Shown here: piece by piece, positions 1-8,148 of the stretch
How the letters are laid out: each line of letters starts with the position of its first letter
How positions within the stretch are numbered: position 1 is the stretch's first letter
Origin: Elainella sp. Prado103
Lineage (GTDB): Bacteria > Cyanobacteriota > Cyanobacteriia > Elainellales > Elainellaceae
Length of the DNA stretch: 36,265 bases
NCBI GenBank assembly: GCA_025454395.1
Contig: JALOOM010000045.1
Location: forward strand, 1 to 36,265
Reading direction: 5' to 3'
Notes under the pieces: generated by a model
Told to the model about the DNA's origin: nothing
The model's database searches: none
Seen by the model: the letters and a program-made list of their open reading frames with translations, nothing else
Program-made: the position numbers and the translations under genes

Positions 1-170
1 GCTTGCTTCTGCGTAGCAGTGGGTAGTTTGAGTTTTGTCAGTCAATCAGCATCAGAACATTACAGTTGGCTACAGGCTTCTTCTATCTATTCTGACAATC
101 AGACTTCAAGCTGGGCAGAAACCTGGCTATCCCCCCATGATCGATAAAAATAGACCGAATAAAAACCAAA

Positions 171-200
171 TAAAAAAGGTGAGCCAATTGACCCACCTTC
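171..200 (-). terminator. Rho-independent terminator after pdhC
   Basis: Read on the minus strand, a hairpin with outer arms AAGGTG (complement of 194-199) and CACCTT (complement of 176-181) encloses an imperfect inner stem centred on CAATTG. It is followed at once by a run of six T (172-177) and more AT-rich sequence. It lies about 75 bases past the E2 stop codon and is oriented to end the minus-strand transcript. Confidence 0.72.
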
Positions 201-230
201 ACTTTCAAAATTTTGGGGTGATGCTCATCA

Positions 231-269
231 ATCGCAATCACCATCGATCGCAATCACCATCGATCGCCA
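231..269. repeat. Tandem repeat, 16-bp unit, about 2.4 copies
   Basis: The unit ATCGCAATCACCATCG occurs at 231-246 and 247-262, with a partial third copy to 269. It lies between the E2 stop codon and its terminator, so it would be transcribed in the 3' untranslated region. Confidence 0.85.
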
Positions 270-275
270 TTGCCC

Positions 276-1574
276 TTATAGGGTGAGCGATTGAGCGTCT
301 GTCTCAATGAGTTGAGCCAGATCCTTCAGGAAGGCGGCGGCATCAGCTCCATAGACGATCCGGTGATCGCAGGTTAGGTTGACCTGCATTTGGGTGCGCA
401 CACCAAACATCCCATCGGGAGTTGCGACGACCTGCGGCTGCGAAGCTCCAACTGCCAGAATACCAGCCTGTCCCGGTGGCAAAATCGCATCAAACCGATC
501 GACCCCAAACATGCCCAAATTGGAAATTGTGAACCCGCCAGTGCTATACTCATCCGGCTGCAACTGCTTCGATCGAGAGCGATCGACTAAATCTTTCCAG
601 GTGCGCGACAGCGAATAGATATCCATCTGATCGGCATTTTGCAGCACCGGCGTGATCAAGCCCCCATCCGCCATAGCCACCGCCACCGCCACGTTGATGC
701 TAGTCCGATAGTTAATGCCCTGTTCCGTATAGAAGGCATTTAGAATAGGGTGTTTTTGCAAGGTCATGGCGATCGCTTTCGCCAGCAATGCGGTCATGGT
801 CACACCCTTAGATTTGATCTGCTTGTAGAGTTTGTCGAGCTGATCGGTGGTGATCGTGTAGCCAACCCGGAACACCGGCACCTGCAAGCTGGCATTCATG
901 TTTCGCACCACGGCTTGCTGGAGGGTGTTGAGCGCTACCACTTGGCCGGGTTGGGCCGATGGCGCAACTGGAGCGGGCGGTTTGGCTACCGGAACCGCAG
1001 GGGTGGTCGGGATCGCAGAGGTTATAGGGATCGCAGGGGCAACCGTGATGGGGACAGCCGTACTGGTCTTACCAGCCGCCGCTTCCACATCTTCAGCCAC
1101 AATCCGCCCATGGGGCCCACTGCCCTTCAACGTGGTCAGATCCACTTTCAGATCTTTAGCCAGCTTGCGGGCGCGAGGAGACACCATTTGCCGATCGCTC
1201 GATCCAGGAATGCTGGTGGCTCCATTGCCATTGCTGCTGACCGGAGCCTCAACTACGGCAACAGGTTGGGGAGTTGGAGCGGCAGCAGGAGTCGATCCTG
1301 CTTGGGCTTGCTGCTTGGCTTGCGCAATTTCTGCCTCGGTTTCAGCAACCAGGGCGATCGCTGCTCCTACAGCCGCTGTTTCTCCGGCTGGCACGATCAC
1401 TGTCGCCAAGTAGCCTTCATAAAAAGACTCTACATCCATGTCGGCCTTGTCAGACTCGACAATCACCACCGTTTCGCCTTTTTCAACCTTGTCACCCGGA
1501 GACTTGACCCAAGACACAATTTTGCCCTCAGTCATGGTTGAACTTAGAGCAGGCATGAAAATTTCATTGATCAT
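276..1574 (-). CDS. pdhC: Pyruvate dehydrogenase complex E2, dihydrolipoamide acetyltransferase
   Basis: This is the core E2 subunit. It accepts the acetyl group made by E1 on a swinging lipoyl arm and passes it to CoA to give acetyl-CoA for fatty-acid synthesis in the cytoplasm. The 432-aa protein has one N-terminal lipoyl domain (about 1-76, lipoylated Lys43 in ESDKADM), an Ala/Pro-rich linker, a peripheral subunit-binding domain (about 130-166, VSPRARKLAKDL and GSGPHGRI), a second Ala/Pro linker, and the acetyltransferase domain (about 212-432). The catalytic His is H404 in CDHRIVYGAD. Tyr408 stands where enterobacterial E2 has Asp, which from memory is also the case in cyanobacterial and plastid E2. 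The start is two bases after the stop of the YlqD-like gene, so the two are almost certainly cotranscribed. E1 and E3 genes are not in the window. The gene is called odhB in some cyanobacterial genomes. Confidence 0.95.
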   Translation of the reverse strand: MINEIFMPALSSTMTEGKIVSWVKSPGDKVEKGETVVIVESDKADMDVESFYEGYLATVIVPAGETAAVGAAIALVAETEAEIAQAKQQAQAGSTPAAAPTPQPVAVVEAPVSSNGNGATSIPGSSDRQMVSPRARKLAKDLKVDLTTLKGSGPHGRIVAEDVEAAAGKTSTAVPITVAPAIPITSAIPTTPAVPVAKPPAPVAPSAQPGQVVALNTLQQAVVRNMNASLQVPVFRVGYTITTDQLDKLYKQIKSKGVTMTALLAKAIAMTLQKHPILNAFYTEQGINYRTSINVAVAVAMADGGLITPVLQNADQMDIYSLSRTWKDLVDRSRSKQLQPDEYSTGGFTISNLGMFGVDRFDAILPPGQAGILAVGASQPQVVATPDGMFGVRTQMQVNLTCDHRIVYGADAAAFLKDLAQLIETDAQSLTL

Positions 1575-1576
1575 GG

Positions 1577-2026
1577 CTACACGTCTCCCCGAATCTCTTC
1601 TACAATGCCGTCTCGCAGCAACACTTCAACCTGCATTTTGCGAATTAAATTATCGCCGGTTTCTACCCGGAAAAATCCTTCAATCTGACCCTGGTTCACT
1701 TCTTGATCCATTTCCAGGATCTGAACTTGCTGGAGCTGCTGGAGAATCTGATTTTTTTTCTCCAAAATTTCGCTCTTGCGTTGGTTGATCTGGGCCTGAA
1801 TGTTTGCAACTTGCTGGCCAACCGCAGGATCAGAGGGCGGGGAGCTTTGCTTTTGCAGTTCAGCTACCATGCGTTGCCCTTGAGTTTCCACCTGTTGAAG
1901 TTGACCGTCTAGCTGATTGATTTGTCCTTGCAACTGCTGCTGCGCCTCCTCTTTCCAGCGAGGAGTGACAACCGCTTTCACGTTAATAGCTCGCTTTAGA
2001 AGCAGGTGAGGCTTGGAAATTTCCAT
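1577..2026 (-). CDS. YlqD-like coiled-coil protein
   Basis: This 149-aa soluble protein resembles the YlqD family, which has no firm biochemical function. Residues about 25-105 are rich in Gln, Glu and Leu with heptad character (for example QQLQGQINQLDGQLQQVE and ILEKKNQILQQLQQVQ), so a long coiled coil is expected. The C-terminal 45 residues (GQIEGFFRVETGDNL to EEIRGDV) look like a small beta-rich domain. No signal peptide or membrane segment is seen. The stop codon is two bases before the pdhC ATG, which implies translational coupling. A scaffold or accessory role for the E2 product is only an inference from this spacing. Confidence 0.72.
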   Translation of the reverse strand: MEISKPHLLLKRAINVKAVVTPRWKEEAQQQLQGQINQLDGQLQQVETQGQRMVAELQKQSSPPSDPAVGQQVANIQAQINQRKSEILEKKNQILQQLQQVQILEMDQEVNQGQIEGFFRVETGDNLIRKMQVEVLLRDGIVEEIRGDV

Positions 2027-2119
2027 GAATGGAGATAGAAATACGACGGGTATGCAATCAAACTAAAGCATGAAAGCTGCAAAGGGCGGTTCATCTTCGC
2101 TTTTGCGGTTTCGATCGCT

Positions 2120-4036
2120 TTAGTTAAACATCTCGTCGATCATACCGCGATAGCGATCCGTCACGACATTTCGGCGGATTTTTAGAGTTTGGGTCAACAT
2201 GCCATTTTCGATCGTGAAGGGTTCGGTGAGTAGCCGGAAGGATCCAATTCGATCGTCCGGTCGATAGCCAGGGCGGTTTTTTACCTCGCGGGTGAGTTCT
2301 TGCCGAAACAAATCCTGCACGGGTTTATCCGTCAGGCTAATTGTGGGAGCACCAGATGTGGGCTGAGCGCTTTCGGGAGTCTGGAGTTGTAAGTTTTGGC
2401 TCATGGCCCACTTTTGCAAGGCATCCCAATTCGGCACAATCAAAGCCCCGACTACTTTTTGATCTTGCCCGACTAGCATAATCTGATCGATATAAACGCT
2501 CCGCAAGCAAGCATCTTCGATCGGTTGTGGTTCAATATTTTCACCATTGGTCAGCACGATCGTGTCTTTGGCTCGTCCGGTAATTACCAAATCGCCTTTG
2601 TCTGACACCCAGCCCAGATCGCCCGTATCAAACCAACCTTCAGGATTAATTGCCTTTTGGGTGGCAGTTGGGTTCTTGTAGTAGCCCTGCATCACCTGCA
2701 ATCCGCGAATCATCACCAGTCCCTGTTTTTCCGGCGGCAGCGGTTTTTGGGTTTCCGGATCGACGATCTGGGTCTCGGTGTAAGGCAAGGGCTGACCATC
2801 TCCGCCACGAATATTGCGATCGATCCGCCGCACATGGGTAATCGGCGAAGTTTCGGTTAAGCCATAGCCGCCCAGAATTTCAATCCCGACAATTTCAAAG
2901 AAGTCTTCCAGATGCTCGGCGATCGAGCCGCCGCCACTCACCACAAATCTGATCTCACCGCCGGTGCCCTGACGAATTTTTTGATAGACCAGCCGATCGC
3001 CTACCCAGTGGATCGGAGCCAGCAGGGCTGCTTGCAGAGAGGCGACGATTTTTTCCACTAGGGAAGGATGCAGATTCTCTAGGTTCAATCCCTGTGCGGT
3101 GCGGCGGGCTTTGATATATCGATCGCTCTGCGCCAGGAAAAAGTTGGCAATTCGCTGCGTTTTTTCCGGCTGATCGCGCAATTGCTTTTGAATGCCGTCG
3201 TAGATGGACTCCCAGAGGCGCGGCACACCCACCATATAATGAGGACGAAATTCCTTAATGTCTTTTTTGACGAAGCGAATGTTGGTGTAAATCTGGGTGC
3301 AGCCATAGGCCAACGTAAAATACTCGAAGGTGCGCTCGTAGCAGTGCCAGATCGGCAAAATGCTCAAAACCCGCTCACCGGGCTGGGGTTGCACGACAGA
3401 AGCCGCTCCAGCAATTTGCGACAGCAGGTTATTGTGGCTCAACATCACGCCCTTGGGCTGCCCGGATGTACCGGAGGTATACATCAACGTTGCAATGGTG
3501 TTACGGGTGGGGCGAGCGGGCTGCAACGGCTGGGATTGCCCCATCTGCAACACCTGGTTAAAGTTGAGGGTTTTGATATGCTCGATCGCAGGTGGAGCTT
3601 CATCGGAGAGCAGAATCACCAACCGAATGGGCAAATCAGCCAGATAGGATTGCACCTTATCGAGGGTTTCTCGATCCTGCACCACCAGTCCCATACTATC
3701 GCTATGACCGAGAATGAACCCTAACTCTTCTCGATCGGCTTGAGAACCCCGCACCGCATTGATCGCCCCCGCCGTCATAATGCCCTGATCAGCGATCAAC
3801 CAGCGCGGACTGTTATCCGAAAACTGAGCAATATGCTCACCTGACTGCACCCCAAGCGCCTGTAACCCGGCAGCAAACCCACAAATTTGTTGATGGAGCT
3901 GAGCATAGGTGAGCTGAACTTCCGGGGTACTGTGCGGATCGTGCAAGGCAACTACATTGGCAGTTTGGGGATTTTGAGCCACGATCGGCCAAATTTCTGG
4001 CAGGGACTGCACTTGGTTATAGTCTAATTGAGTCAT
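2120..4036 (-). CDS. aas: Long-chain acyl-ACP/acyl-CoA synthetase (AMP-forming)
   Basis: This adenylate-forming enzyme activates free fatty acids through an acyl-AMP intermediate. Cyanobacterial members mainly load acyl carrier protein and recycle fatty acids released from membrane lipids. The chosen start gives 638 aa. Visible motifs are the AMP-binding loop YTSGTSGQPKG (186-196), GGYGLTETSP, the GWFDTGDLGW hinge region, GRAKDTIVLTNGENIEP, and a C-terminal Lys in LTQTLKIRR. The ATG at 4036 is preferred to the longer reading frame from 4153 because it has a strong TGAGGAG site 9 bases upstream and matches where homologues begin. The extra 39 residues also lack family character. The YlqD-like gene starts 93 bases downstream on the same strand, so a three-gene lipid unit (aas, YlqD-like, pdhC) is possible. 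Preference for ACP over CoA cannot be decided from sequence. Confidence 0.9.
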   Translation of the reverse strand: MTQLDYNQVQSLPEIWPIVAQNPQTANVVALHDPHSTPEVQLTYAQLHQQICGFAAGLQALGVQSGEHIAQFSDNSPRWLIADQGIMTAGAINAVRGSQADREELGFILGHSDSMGLVVQDRETLDKVQSYLADLPIRLVILLSDEAPPAIEHIKTLNFNQVLQMGQSQPLQPARPTRNTIATLMYTSGTSGQPKGVMLSHNNLLSQIAGAASVVQPQPGERVLSILPIWHCYERTFEYFTLAYGCTQIYTNIRFVKKDIKEFRPHYMVGVPRLWESIYDGIQKQLRDQPEKTQRIANFFLAQSDRYIKARRTAQGLNLENLHPSLVEKIVASLQAALLAPIHWVGDRLVYQKIRQGTGGEIRFVVSGGGSIAEHLEDFFEIVGIEILGGYGLTETSPITHVRRIDRNIRGGDGQPLPYTETQIVDPETQKPLPPEKQGLVMIRGLQVMQGYYKNPTATQKAINPEGWFDTGDLGWVSDKGDLVITGRAKDTIVLTNGENIEPQPIEDACLRSVYIDQIMLVGQDQKVVGALIVPNWDALQKWAMSQNLQLQTPESAQPTSGAPTISLTDKPVQDLFRQELTREVKNRPGYRPDDRIGSFRLLTEPFTIENGMLTQTLKIRRNVVTDRYRGMIDEMFN

Positions 4037-4045
4037 GCTACGTGG

Positions 4046-4052
4046 CTCCTCA
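4046..4052 (-). promoter_or_regulatory. Ribosome binding site of aas
   Basis: The minus strand reads TGAGGAG here, 9 bases before the ATG at 4036. This decides the start in favour of 4036 over the in-frame upstream codon at 4153. Confidence 0.75.
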
Positions 4053-4194
4053 GGTATCGAGTCGGGAGAAGGGGTAAAGGGAAATTGGCCAGGGAAGGTG
4101 GACAACTGAAATTGCACAACTGAAATTACACAAATCCTGATGCCATTCTGCAACCAGAGATTCTTGGCGTGGCAGCTTGATTTCTAGTCTCCCA

Positions 4195-4253
4195 TTTTGC
4201 GTGAATACTTTTTGCGTGAACACTTTTTGCGTGAACACTTTTTGCGTAGACAC
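4195..4253. repeat. Tandem repeat, 15-bp unit, 4 copies
   Basis: The unit TTTTTGCGTGAACAC repeats with period 15 (TTTTGC at 4195, 4210, 4225 and 4240) with a few substitutions (GAATAC, GTAGACAC). It lies about 160-215 bases upstream of the aas start in a 440-base spacer, 4037-4477, that otherwise holds no gene I can support. Confidence 0.9.
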
Positions 4254-4276
4254 CACTGCTCATCCCAGCATTACAA

Positions 4277-4325
4277 TCTGCACTGAAAAATCTGCACTGA
4301 AAAATCTGCACTGAAAAATCTGCAC
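4277..4325. repeat. Tandem repeat, 14-bp unit, 3.5 copies
   Basis: The unit TCTGCACTGAAAAA occurs perfectly at 4277-4290, 4291-4304 and 4305-4318, with a half copy to 4325. It is only 23 bases from the 15-bp array at 4195-4253 but unrelated to it in sequence. Confidence 0.92.
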
Positions 4326-4477
4326 CGATCGCAATTAGCCTGATTCAGAAAAGGGTTGATGCTTCTAGCCTCTCCCAAAGCTTCTAGAATATTAGGTGAT
4401 GTCAGGACAGATTTTGAGCTGTCATGGGGTTTCTGTGACACGGTGACTCTTAATCAATAACTTTGTAGGAGGATCGA

Positions 4478-4762
4478 ATGCCTAAGGCAACCTGGAACGG
4501 CGCAGTCCTTGCCGAGAGCGATCGTTGTGAAGTGGTGGAAGGCAACTATTATTTTCCGCCCGACGCGATCCGCGCTGAATATTTTCAACCCAGTGAGACT
4601 CATACCACCTGCCCCTGGAAAGGGATTGCCAGCTACTACAGCATTGCAGTGGATGGGCAAGTCAACAAAGACGCGGCTTGGTACTATCCCCAAACCAAAG
4701 ATGCAGCTAAGAACATTGAAGGGTACATCGCGTTCTGGCGAGGAGTCAAAGTAGAAGCTTAA
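4478..4762 (+). CDS. DUF427 domain protein
   Basis: This 94-aa protein has the features of the DUF427 family: ATWNGAVLAESDRCEVVEGNYYFP, then EYFQPSETHTTCPWKGIASYYSI and DAAWYYPQTKDAAKNIEGYIAFWRGVKVE. The family is a small single-domain beta fold found alone in cyanobacteria and as tandem copies in other bacteria. No enzymatic role is established that I know of. The conserved Cys-Pro-Trp-Lys (about 47-50) is the most prominent possible functional site. An AGGAGGA ribosome binding site at 4467-4473 supports the start. The gene stands alone, without close same-strand partners. Confidence 0.88.
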   Translation: MPKATWNGAVLAESDRCEVVEGNYYFPPDAIRAEYFQPSETHTTCPWKGIASYYSIAVDGQVNKDAAWYYPQTKDAAKNIEGYIAFWRGVKVEA

Positions 4763-4774
4763 CTCGTTGCCTCT

Positions 4775-4804
4775 CCTGTGAGAGCGATTCCTGTGGGAGC
4801 GATC
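4775..4804. repeat. Direct duplication, 15-bp unit, 2 copies
   Basis: TCCTGTGAGAGCGAT and TCCTGTGGGAGCGAT are adjacent, differing at one base, just after the DUF427 stop. The rest of the 4763-5056 spacer shows only a small hairpin at 4973. Confidence 0.75.
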
Positions 4805-4972
4805 CAGGGTGAGGGGAGGTTCAGCACCGCATTGCTGTTCACTCATCATCCTGGTGCATTTTGCCATCTAGGATTGGCCATCTTTCCTTGATCGTATCCT
4901 GCTGGGTAACTGGGAAAACTAAGATACCCTCAGTTGCACCTGACGGGCGATCGATCGGAAGTGTTAGGATAT

Positions 4973-4988
4973 GAGACTGGTTAGTCTC
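4973..4988. other. Small perfect inverted repeat
   Basis: GAGACT (4973-4978), loop GGTT and AGTCTC (4983-4988) form a six-base-pair hairpin about 70 bases upstream of the DUF3038 gene. It lacks a T-run, so it is a weak terminator for the DUF427 gene. It could equally be an operator or chance. Confidence 0.3.
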
Positions 4989-5056
4989 TCTCGAAAACAC
5001 GAGTTAGTTTGCCGTAAGTTTGTTAAAGTTCTGCGCTAAAATTCTGCTGTTTTTCC

Positions 5057-5674
5057 GTGAGGGACATGCAACTCATCAGTCATCCACCTACTCCATCTGT
5101 GTCTATTCTGCTTGATGCTTTACCGGATCCCAAACTCCCTGATGGTGTCTGTCCGCGGCGGGCCCGTCAGCAAATTGATTTTCTGCTGTTGGCGATCGAA
5201 GCACTGGAGTTAGGTGGCTCTGAGTTTTTTCTAGAAGATATTAAAGCGCTGGGTCTACAAGATGTGATCGGCAACCGAGTCGCCTTGTGGCGGATGCGGG
5301 CAACCAACCCTCTGCGGCGCAACAATCAGCGTCGTCCTTTGACCCTTCAGGAAGCCAAGGCCTTGGTGATGATTGCCTGTCATCGGGCAAAGCGCCTCAC
5401 TGTCTTAGTGCGTCAGCTTTTGATGGTTTACGATCAGCTCCTGGAAAAGCAGCTTTCTGCCAGCCACCACTTGCGACTATCGAACTATCTGGAACGATTT
5501 CGGGCCCATTTTCGAGCCCGGATGAACCCTAAACGGGCGGGTGTTTTGGCTTATAGCACTAACGAGAAATTAGATGAGCTGGCCTTGACCCTTTTGAGTC
5601 AACTTCTATTTTGTACAGGGACAACCGGGGCGCAACGCCTCTGGAGCAGTTTGTTTGACGGAGATGTAGAATGA
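5057..5674 (+). CDS. DUF3038 family protein
   Basis: This protein of about 205 aa is conserved in cyanobacteria and is usually found directly before a DUF4335 gene, as here. It is predicted to be helical, soluble and basic, with motifs CPRRARQQIDFLLLAIEALELGG, RVALWRMRATNPLRR and LTLQEAKALVMIACHRAKRL. I see no catalytic signature. The reading frame opens with GTG at 5057. An ATG three codons later (5066) is an equally possible start giving 202 aa, and neither has a clearly better ribosome binding site. Its last codons overlap the next gene by four bases (ATGA), so the two products are made together and may work as a complex. Function is unknown. Confidence 0.82.
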   Translation: MRDMQLISHPPTPSVSILLDALPDPKLPDGVCPRRARQQIDFLLLAIEALELGGSEFFLEDIKALGLQDVIGNRVALWRMRATNPLRRNNQRRPLTLQEAKALVMIACHRAKRLTVLVRQLLMVYDQLLEKQLSASHHLRLSNYLERFRAHFRARMNPKRAGVLAYSTNEKLDELALTLLSQLLFCTGTTGAQRLWSSLFDGDVE

Positions 5675-6888
5675 CCATTCAGCGTCAATACAGTTTGCCT
5701 AACTGCAAGCTGGTGGTGCAGGGTTTGAATAACAGTGCCGAGGTGAGCCCTCGTCCTCTCCTGTCGGTAGTCACGAATGTCGAGTGCTATCTAACCGGGC
5801 AAAAAGTTCCCCTGACGGGCGGTCGAGAATTTCTTGAGAACCTTGCTACTGCGGTCAGCGACTATGCCCAGGGCTATCTCAGTGGCATTCAGCATTTAGT
5901 ACGGCGTGCTCGCCAACATCAGGATGGGTTAGTGCAAATTGAACAGGTCGGGCAAAATCTGCATCGATTAACCGCCAAGTCGGAGGCCGCCGCCCCCCCG
6001 ACTGAGATGACCTTAACCACAGTGCAGTTTTTTGATCTGGTTGAAGCGATCGATCAACTGTTTGCGGATGCCCAAACCCTCCCCGAACTGGCATTGAAGC
6101 TTACCCCCCTATCTCGGCGCAATGTGATTTCTCAGGAGCCCATCACTAAACGGGCCACGCCAATCGCGATCGGGGCTTCAAGTCTGGCAGCAGCAGCGGC
6201 TCTATTGTTTATGCTTCCCGTCCCTGAGGTGAAACAGCCGACTCCGACAGAAGGGGAGACAACTGAACAAACAACCAGCTCAGCCGCCGAGCAATCAGCG
6301 AATTCAACCCCATCTCCTGCATCCTCCGATCCTCCGTCCAGTTCCCCAGCGGATTCCTCAACCAATTCCCCAACAGCCAGTTCACCCACTAACTCACCGA
6401 TCAGCGCTCCTACCGATTCCACCTCAACAAACTCAACCGCTGATCCCGCGTCAGATAACTCCGCCAATTCTGGAACTACGACGGCAGCCAACGCCGGATC
6501 GGGAGTCGATCTGACCAATAGTCCCAATATTACCGATTCAGGTGAACTCGATCGCCTCACCGTCCAGCTTTACGATCGGCTTGATTTAGCCTGGAAGCAA
6601 ACCCCTTCCTTTGATGGCGAATTGATCTACCGAGTGGGCATGAGTCCCAATGGTGAGATTGTCGGCTACAAATATAGCAACGATGCCGCTCTCACCTACC
6701 TCAACGAGACCCCCCTCGCCAATGTGCAATTTAGCCCAGCCACTGAGGGCAACCCAGAAGGGGCAGCCATCTCCGGTTCTGATACAACACCGATCGCCCA
6801 GTTTCGAGTGGTGTTCAAATCCAACGGTGTTTTAGAAGTCAGTCCTTGGGATGGACAACCCACGCCTCCGGTTTCCCCAACTCCGTAA
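5671..6888 (+). CDS. DUF4335 family membrane-anchored protein
   Basis: The 405-aa product has an N-terminal cytoplasmic-type domain (about 1-150, starting TIQRQYSLPNCKLVVQGL), a single hydrophobic segment (about 163-185, TPIAIGASSLAAAAALLFML), a Ser/Thr/Pro/Asn-rich linker of about 100 residues (188-285), and a folded C-terminal domain (about 290-395, LDRLTVQLYDRLDLAWKQ and GEIVGYKYSNDAALTYL). The likely arrangement is an inner-membrane tether with the linker and C-terminal domain in the periplasm or thylakoid lumen. It starts inside the end of the DUF3038 gene. The N-terminal domain resembles the DUF4335 family, which is confined to cyanobacteria as far as I know. Its function is unknown. 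Confidence 0.82.
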   Translation: MTIQRQYSLPNCKLVVQGLNNSAEVSPRPLLSVVTNVECYLTGQKVPLTGGREFLENLATAVSDYAQGYLSGIQHLVRRARQHQDGLVQIEQVGQNLHRLTAKSEAAAPPTEMTLTTVQFFDLVEAIDQLFADAQTLPELALKLTPLSRRNVISQEPITKRATPIAIGASSLAAAAALLFMLPVPEVKQPTPTEGETTEQTTSSAAEQSANSTPSPASSDPPSSSPADSSTNSPTASSPTNSPISAPTDSTSTNSTADPASDNSANSGTTTAANAGSGVDLTNSPNITDSGELDRLTVQLYDRLDLAWKQTPSFDGELIYRVGMSPNGEIVGYKYSNDAALTYLNETPLANVQFSPATEGNPEGAAISGSDTTPIAQFRVVFKSNGVLEVSPWDGQPTPPVSPTP

Positions 6889-6973
6889 CTCTCGCTGTCA
6901 GTACCTCAGATCAGCCGTATCGCCTGAGCCAGTCCTAACGATCAGCGTAACCTGGCCAACCCAGGCAAAAAAA

Positions 6974-7672
6974 TCAGGCAAAAGAATAGCCCTGTGGCCC
7001 CGCCCATCGATCGGTGGTTTCTCCAAACCCGATCGCCTGATCTTCAAGCGAGAGACGAGTTTGCCCCATTAAATCCACGGCATACAAAAACCAATCGGTT
7101 TCCCCCATATTGCCTGCCCGAAACAAAACCTGATTGGGATAACGGCCGCTCCAGCCTAGGAGAACCGCATGGGTGTATTGCACTTGGGTTGGAGCTAGCG
7201 TATAGGTGCAGTTAGACCGCTGATCCCAAACCACTGCAAAATCAGAAGCTAAACCACTGCCAAATAGGGATTCAAACTCTCTGGCGAGTAATCGATCGCC
7301 CGACTCTGACCAAGCAACTGGAATGGCAATGGCAATTGTGCCAGGTTGGTGAATCAGGGCATCTGCTACAAAAGGATTATCTGCAAAAGGCGCAGCGGGC
7401 GTGATGGTTTGCAATTCACCCGTCTGTAAATTTTCCACAAATAGAATGCTGGCAATCCGGTTTTGGGTCAAATGCTCACCCGATTGAAACTGAATGCGAC
7501 TATAGGCAGCATAGTCACCCGTAGGCGAAACGACAGATGGACTGCGGTAATAGCGAAATGGGGGATTCACGCTCTCTTTTTCTGCCATGGTTGCCATCAC
7601 CCAATTCCAAGGGATCGGATGGGGACTGTCGAGTGGATCAAAGGAAACAGACTGGGTCGAGAATGATGTCAT
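6974..7672 (-). CDS. Conserved cyanobacterial protein, possible beta-propeller fragment
   Basis: This 232-aa soluble protein is of a type I recognise as conserved in cyanobacteria but cannot name. It begins SFDPLDSPHPIPWNWVMATMAE, then has blade-like stretches: SPSVVSPTGDYAAYSRIQ, ILFVENLQTGELQTITP, IPVAWSESGDRLLAREFES, and WFLYAVDLMGQTRLSLEDQ. The pattern of hydrophobic strand, turn with G-D, and strand resembles TolB/PD40-type propeller repeats, so a protein-interaction role is possible. No signal peptide or catalytic motif is visible. It is convergent with the DUF4335 gene (85-base gap) and has no same-strand partner. Confidence 0.7.
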   Translation of the reverse strand: MTSFSTQSVSFDPLDSPHPIPWNWVMATMAEKESVNPPFRYYRSPSVVSPTGDYAAYSRIQFQSGEHLTQNRIASILFVENLQTGELQTITPAAPFADNPFVADALIHQPGTIAIAIPVAWSESGDRLLAREFESLFGSGLASDFAVVWDQRSNCTYTLAPTQVQYTHAVLLGWSGRYPNQVLFRAGNMGETDWFLYAVDLMGQTRLSLEDQAIGFGETTDRWAGPQGYSFA

Positions 7673-8148
7673 ATCTAGCAGTTATCTTAAAAGCGATGTG
7701 TGGTTCAGCAATGCATCACCCAGGCCCCTCACATGAGTCAATCAGCAACCTGATCCAAGGGCTAAACTTTAGATCAGATGGGGTTGCCAGCCATTGATAT
7801 CGGGCAGGGGCAATCAGGAAAAGGAATTATGAAAAGCGCAAACCAAAAAGCACAAACTTGGGCAATTCTGGAAAGCAGCAATCACCCAACACACCACTTC
7901 TGAGCCCCATCGATCGGACTAATCTATTCGACTTCGATCTAAATAGGTAAAGTTGAAACTCGATCCCCCCGATCGATGAAGCAAATTGCTCAATTCAACC
8001 CACGCTTTGCTCGATCCAATTCTTCTTATCTCTGGTATAGCAAGCGAAAGCGGTTTCAGCACGATCCCCTAAAAAAAAATTCATTTAACCTCAACCTGTA
8101 GCAAAATAGACTTGACAAATTGCAATCATATTGACTCAATTCAAACTC

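Noticed and set aside
35-286. 83-codon plus-strand frame at the left edge
   Set aside because: It runs through the terminator and the 16-bp repeats downstream of pdhC and overlaps its stop. It has no protein-family character or ribosome binding site.
750-1541. 263-codon plus-strand frame opposite pdhC
   Set aside because: It is an antisense shadow. Its composition (Arg, Gly, His rich) is the reverse image of a clear E2 coding region.
4050-4311. Minus-strand frames encoding TQKVF or HAKSV repeats upstream of aas
   Set aside because: They are translations of the 15-bp tandem array. They overlap the aas start and look like no protein.
6132-6560. 142-codon minus-strand frame opposite the DUF4335 gene
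   Set aside because: It mirrors the Ser/Thr/Pro linker and consists of Val/Glu/Gly/Ala runs. No start signal is present.
6951-6965. CCTGG-CCAAC-CCAGG hairpin between convergent genes
   Set aside because: The stem is only five base pairs and is followed by A on the plus strand. On the minus strand the T-run precedes it, so it fits a terminator in neither direction.
7829-7903. 24-codon ORF (MKSANQKAQTW...) with AAGGA close before it
   Set aside because: The spacing to the ATG is only three bases and nothing else supports it. Such frames arise by chance in spacers of this size.
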